Shown: positions 61,498 to 64,000 of the stretch, in pieces
How positions within the stretch are numbered: the first letter of the stretch is position 1
Layout: every line of letters starts with the position of its first letter
Assembly: GCA_024235395.1 (NCBI GenBank)
Contig: JACKMK010000003.1
Coordinates: forward strand, 496,001 to 560,000
Direction: 5' to 3'
DNA: 64,000 nt
DNA from: Chromatiaceae bacterium
Lineage (GTDB): Bacteria > Pseudomonadota > Gammaproteobacteria > Chromatiales > Chromatiaceae
Notes under the pieces: generated by a model
What the model was told of the DNA's origin: nothing
Database searches by the model: none
Seen by the model: the letters and a program-made list of their open reading frames with translations, nothing else
Program-made: the position numbers and the translations under genes

Positions 61498-64000
61498 GAG
61501 TCGTTCCTCCCTCGCTTGAGCGGCTGGCCGAGCCGTGCGGTTGTTCGCCGACGGCAAGTCGGGCGAGCTGGTCGTACAGGTGGAATCGGGCCTTTGTCTG
61601 TTTCTCGGCGGCCTGCAGGAAGCGGTGCGCGGCTTCCGGGTGGGTGCGATCGAGTACCGCAAAGCGGGTCTCGCTCATCGCAAAGTCGCGATACGGCACA
61701 TTCGGTTCACGCGAATCCAGATGCAGCGGATTCTCGCCCGCGGCGGCCCGCCGCGGGTCGTAGCGGAACAGGCCCCAATGCCCGGCGTTCACCGCGAGAT
61801 CCTGCTGGTGCAGGTTGTTGGCCAGATCGATGCCATGCGCGATGCACGGCGAATACGCGACGATCAGGGACGGCCCGTCGTAGCTCTCGGCCTCGAGGAA
61901 GGTGCGCAGCACCTGTACGTCTTTCGCGCCGTAGGCGACCTGCGCGACGTACACATTGCCGTAGGCCATTGCCATCATCGCCAGGTCCTTCTTGGCAATC
62001 GGCTTGCCGCCGGCGGAAAACTTCGCGACGGCGCCGAGCGGCGTGGCCTTCGAGGTCTGACCGCCGGTATTCGAATAGACCTCGGTGTCGAGTACCAGGA
62101 TGTTGACGTTGCGACCCGAGGCGAGCACGTGGTCGACACCACCGTAGCCGATGTCGTAGGCCCAGCCATCGCCGCCGATCAGCCACACGCTCTTCTTGAC
62201 CAGGTAATCGACGATGCCTTCCAGTGTCCGCGCCGCCGGCTGGTCGAGCGCAGCGAGCCTGTGTTTCAGCGACTCGACCCGTGTGCGTTGTTCGAACACA
62301 CCGGCTTCGTCATGTTGATCCGCTCCCAGGATCGCGTCGACCAACTCCTCGCCGATCGCGTCGGCCAGTGCGCGCAGCAGTTCGCCGGCATGTTCGGTCT
62401 GCTTGTCCACCGCGATCCGCATGCCCAGGCCGAACTCGGCATTGTCCTCGAACAGCGAGTTGTTCCACGCCGGTCCCCGGCCGTCGGGGTTGGTCGTGTA
62501 GGGCGTGGTTGGCAGGTTGCCGCCGTAGATCGAGGAACAACCGGTCGCGTTGGCGACCAGCATGCGGTCCCCGAACAGTTGCGTGGCGAGCTTGATGTAC
62601 GGTGTCTCGCCGCAGCCGACACAGGCGCCGGAGAATTCGAACAGCGGTTGCATGATCATCGCGCCTTTGAGCGTGGTCGCTTTCAGGCGGGTGCGGTCGA
62701 ACTCCGGCAGGCTACGGAAGAACGCCCAGTTGGCCTGCTCTATGCTGCGCCGCTGTTCGACTGGCGCCATGTTCAATGCCTTGCGTTTGGGATCCTGCTT
62801 GTCGCGGATTGGGCAGACCTCGACACACAGGCCACAGCCCGTGCAGTCGTCGGGTGCCACCTGATAGCTGATATGCGTTCCCGGGGGGAAGTCCTTGGCC
62901 CCCTTGACCGGCATATGCAGGAAGCCTTCCGGGGCGTTCTCGACGAGGCCCACATCGAACACCTTCGAGCGGATCGCCGCGTGCGGACAGACCAGGGGAC
63001 ACTTGCCGCAATGGGTGCACAGCGCCATTTCCCAATGCGGGATCTCCAACGCGAGTTGACGCTTCTCGTAGGCGGCGGTCCCGAGGGGCCAGGTCCCGTC
63101 GGCACTCATGGCGCTCACCGGCAGGCTGTCGCCACGCCCGGCGATCAAGGGTGCCGTCACCCGCTGCACGAACGCCGGCGCATTCGCGGCGACCACCGGC
63201 GGCATCTCGATACCACCGCTGACGGTGTCGGGGATCGGCACCGCGTGCAACCCGGCGAGGGCCGCGTCGATCGCCGCGTAGTTGCGTTCGATCAGGCGCC
63301 GGCCCTTGCGGCCGTAGGTCTTGGCGACCATCTGTTTCATCTGCTCGAGGGCCAGCCCGGTATCCAGTACCTCGGTGAGCGCGAAGAAACAGGCCTGCAT
63401 GATGGTATTGATGCGCCGGCCCATCCGGGCCTCGCGGGCAATTCCATAGGCATCGACCACGTGTAGGCTGAGCCCTTTGTCGATCAGCTGCCGCTGCACG
63501 CTGCGCGGCAGGCTTTCCCAGACCCGCGTCGGCGACAACGGGCTGTTGAGCAGGAAGGTTGCGCCGGGGGCGGCCCTGGCGAGCATGTCGTAGCGGGTCA
63601 GAAAATTCGGCTGGTGGCAGGCGACGAACTGCGCCTCGCCGTCGCCGATCAGGTAGGTCGAACGGATCGGCCGGTCGCCAAAGCGCAGATGCGACACCGT
63701 GACTGCACCGGCCTTCTTGGAATCGTATTGGAAATACCCCTGCACCTGGAGCTCGGTGTTTTCGCCGATGATCTTGATCGAGTGCTTGTTGGCCGACACG
63801 GTGCCATCCGACCCCAGGCCATAGAACACGCAGCGCGTGATGTCCTGTGCGGCGTCCGGTGTGAAGGCGGGGTCCCAGCTCAGGCTGGTGTGACTGACGT
63901 CGTCGTGGATGCCGATCGTGAAGTGGTTCTTGGGCCGCGCGCCCTCCAACTCGGCGAACACCCCGGCGACCATCCCTGGCGTGAACTCCTTCGAGGACAG
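61481..64000 (-). CDS. nifJ: Pyruvate:ferredoxin (flavodoxin) oxidoreductase NifJ (5' end outside window)
   Basis: NifJ oxidises pyruvate to acetyl-CoA and CO2 and reduces ferredoxin or flavodoxin. The visible 839 residues cover the middle and C-terminal domains of a single-chain enzyme of about 1180 residues; translation continues upstream of the edge (LSSKEFTPGMVAGVF). Two [4Fe-4S] sites are CTHCGKCPLVCPH and CTGCGLCVEVCP. The TPP domain follows with FSGACVGCGETPY, ATGCSSIYGGNLPTTPYT, IGGDGWAYDIGYGGVDH and LDTEVYSNTGGQTSKATPLGA, with Cys for the third cluster. It is followed by the dihydroorotate-dehydrogenase-like gene. NifJ may feed nitrogenase, fermentation or reductive pyruvate synthesis; no nif genes are visible to choose. 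Confidence 0.96.
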   Translation of the reverse strand: MSSKEFTPGMVAGVFAELEGARPKNHFTIGIHDDVSHTSLSWDPAFTPDAAQDITRCVFYGLGSDGTVSANKHSIKIIGENTELQVQGYFQYDSKKAGAVTVSHLRFGDRPIRSTYLIGDGEAQFVACHQPNFLTRYDMLARAAPGATFLLNSPLSPTRVWESLPRSVQRQLIDKGLSLHVVDAYGIAREARMGRRINTIMQACFFALTEVLDTGLALEQMKQMVAKTYGRKGRRLIERNYAAIDAALAGLHAVPIPDTVSGGIEMPPVVAANAPAFVQRVTAPLIAGRGDSLPVSAMSADGTWPLGTAAYEKRQLALEIPHWEMALCTHCGKCPLVCPHAAIRSKVFDVGLVENAPEGFLHMPVKGAKDFPPGTHISYQVAPDDCTGCGLCVEVCPIRDKQDPKRKALNMAPVEQRRSIEQANWAFFRSLPEFDRTRLKATTLKGAMIMQPLFEFSGACVGCGETPYIKLATQLFGDRMLVANATGCSSIYGGNLPTTPYTTNPDGRGPAWNNSLFEDNAEFGLGMRIAVDKQTEHAGELLRALADAIGEELVDAILGADQHDEAGVFEQRTRVESLKHRLAALDQPAARTLEGIVDYLVKKSVWLIGGDGWAYDIGYGGVDHVLASGRNVNILVLDTEVYSNTGGQTSKATPLGAVAKFSAGGKPIAKKDLAMMAMAYGNVYVAQVAYGAKDVQVLRTFLEAESYDGPSLIVAYSPCIAHGIDLANNLHQQDLAVNAGHWGLFRYDPRRAAAGENPLHLDSREPNVPYRDFAMSETRFAVLDRTHPEAAHRFLQAAEKQTKARFHLYDQLARLAVGEQPHGSASRSSEGGTTHEPEH

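Overview
The window is about 64 kb of high-GC, densely coded DNA with no rRNA, tRNA, insertion sequence or CRISPR array that I can see. The gene set points to a gammaproteobacterium. The evidence is a ubiE-ubiJ-ubiB operon and a gpsA-secB-yibN cluster divergent from gpmI-envC-yibQ, both laid out as in Escherichia coli, together with DUF2058 and DUF2780 genes. TRAP transport, pyruvate:ferredoxin oxidoreductase, a TauE-type exporter, a likely persulfide-type ArsR sensor and extensive molybdate/tungstate uptake suggest a metabolically versatile, perhaps sulfur-oxidising lineage of the Chromatiales type. That lineage placement is inference.

Layout. 1-5.8 kb: a minus-strand heavy-metal operon read from a MerR-type promoter (merR, HMA metal-binding protein, Cys-rich secreted protein, cusB-like adaptor, cusA-like pump cut by the left edge). 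6.0-8.3 kb: a PAS-GGDEF-EAL protein with a degenerate EAL domain, followed by a bacteriohemerythrin. 8.3-18.7 kb: gpsA, secB, a yibN-type rhodanese and a SqrR/BigR-like ArsR regulator on the minus strand; divergently gpmI, envC, ctpA, yibQ, a DJ-1 protein, an unknown membrane-anchored protein and a 2-hydroxyacid dehydrogenase. 18.7-29.5 kb: a TRAP transporter, an amidase-signature enzyme, an OsmC protein and mmsA on one strand; a Tpx-like peroxidase, a TauE exporter, matB and a hotdog thioesterase on the other. Together these look like uptake and activation of malonate or related C3 acids. 29.5-36.7 kb: a MarR regulator with an MFS transporter and a coupled 41-residue peptide, an RND efflux pair, and an L,D-transpeptidase. 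36.7-42.5 kb: an alanine-zipper lipoprotein ending in lysine, a second L,D-transpeptidase, DUF2780 and DUF2058 proteins, and the ubiquinone genes ubiB, ubiJ and ubiE with a DUF971 gene.

42.7-51.5 kb: mostly plus-strand genes of mixed function: an integral membrane protein, a TIR-transmembrane protein, a methyltransferase with a regulatory domain, an SLC13-type transporter, a DUF4124-glutaredoxin, a TRIC-type channel and a VIT1/CCC1 protein. A minus-strand homologue of the N-terminal glutamine amidohydrolase NTAQ1 and a small unknown protein follow.

51.5-59.4 kb is the most interesting region, a molybdate/tungstate block. It holds an HTH regulator fused to a substrate-binding domain, a mop-type molybdate-binding protein, a six-gene minus-strand operon joining TupBCA tungstate uptake with a FecBCD-type ABC importer, and a divergent MOT1-family molybdate transporter. 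A perfect 6-1-6 inverted repeat lies between the two divergent units. The window ends with a YjdF-type membrane protein, a small membrane protein, a dihydroorotate-dehydrogenase-like protein and a nifJ gene cut by the right edge.

Starts were chosen from ribosome-binding sites, overlaps and family length. Several are GTG or TTG and are flagged. Many long antisense frames exist because of the high GC and were discarded.
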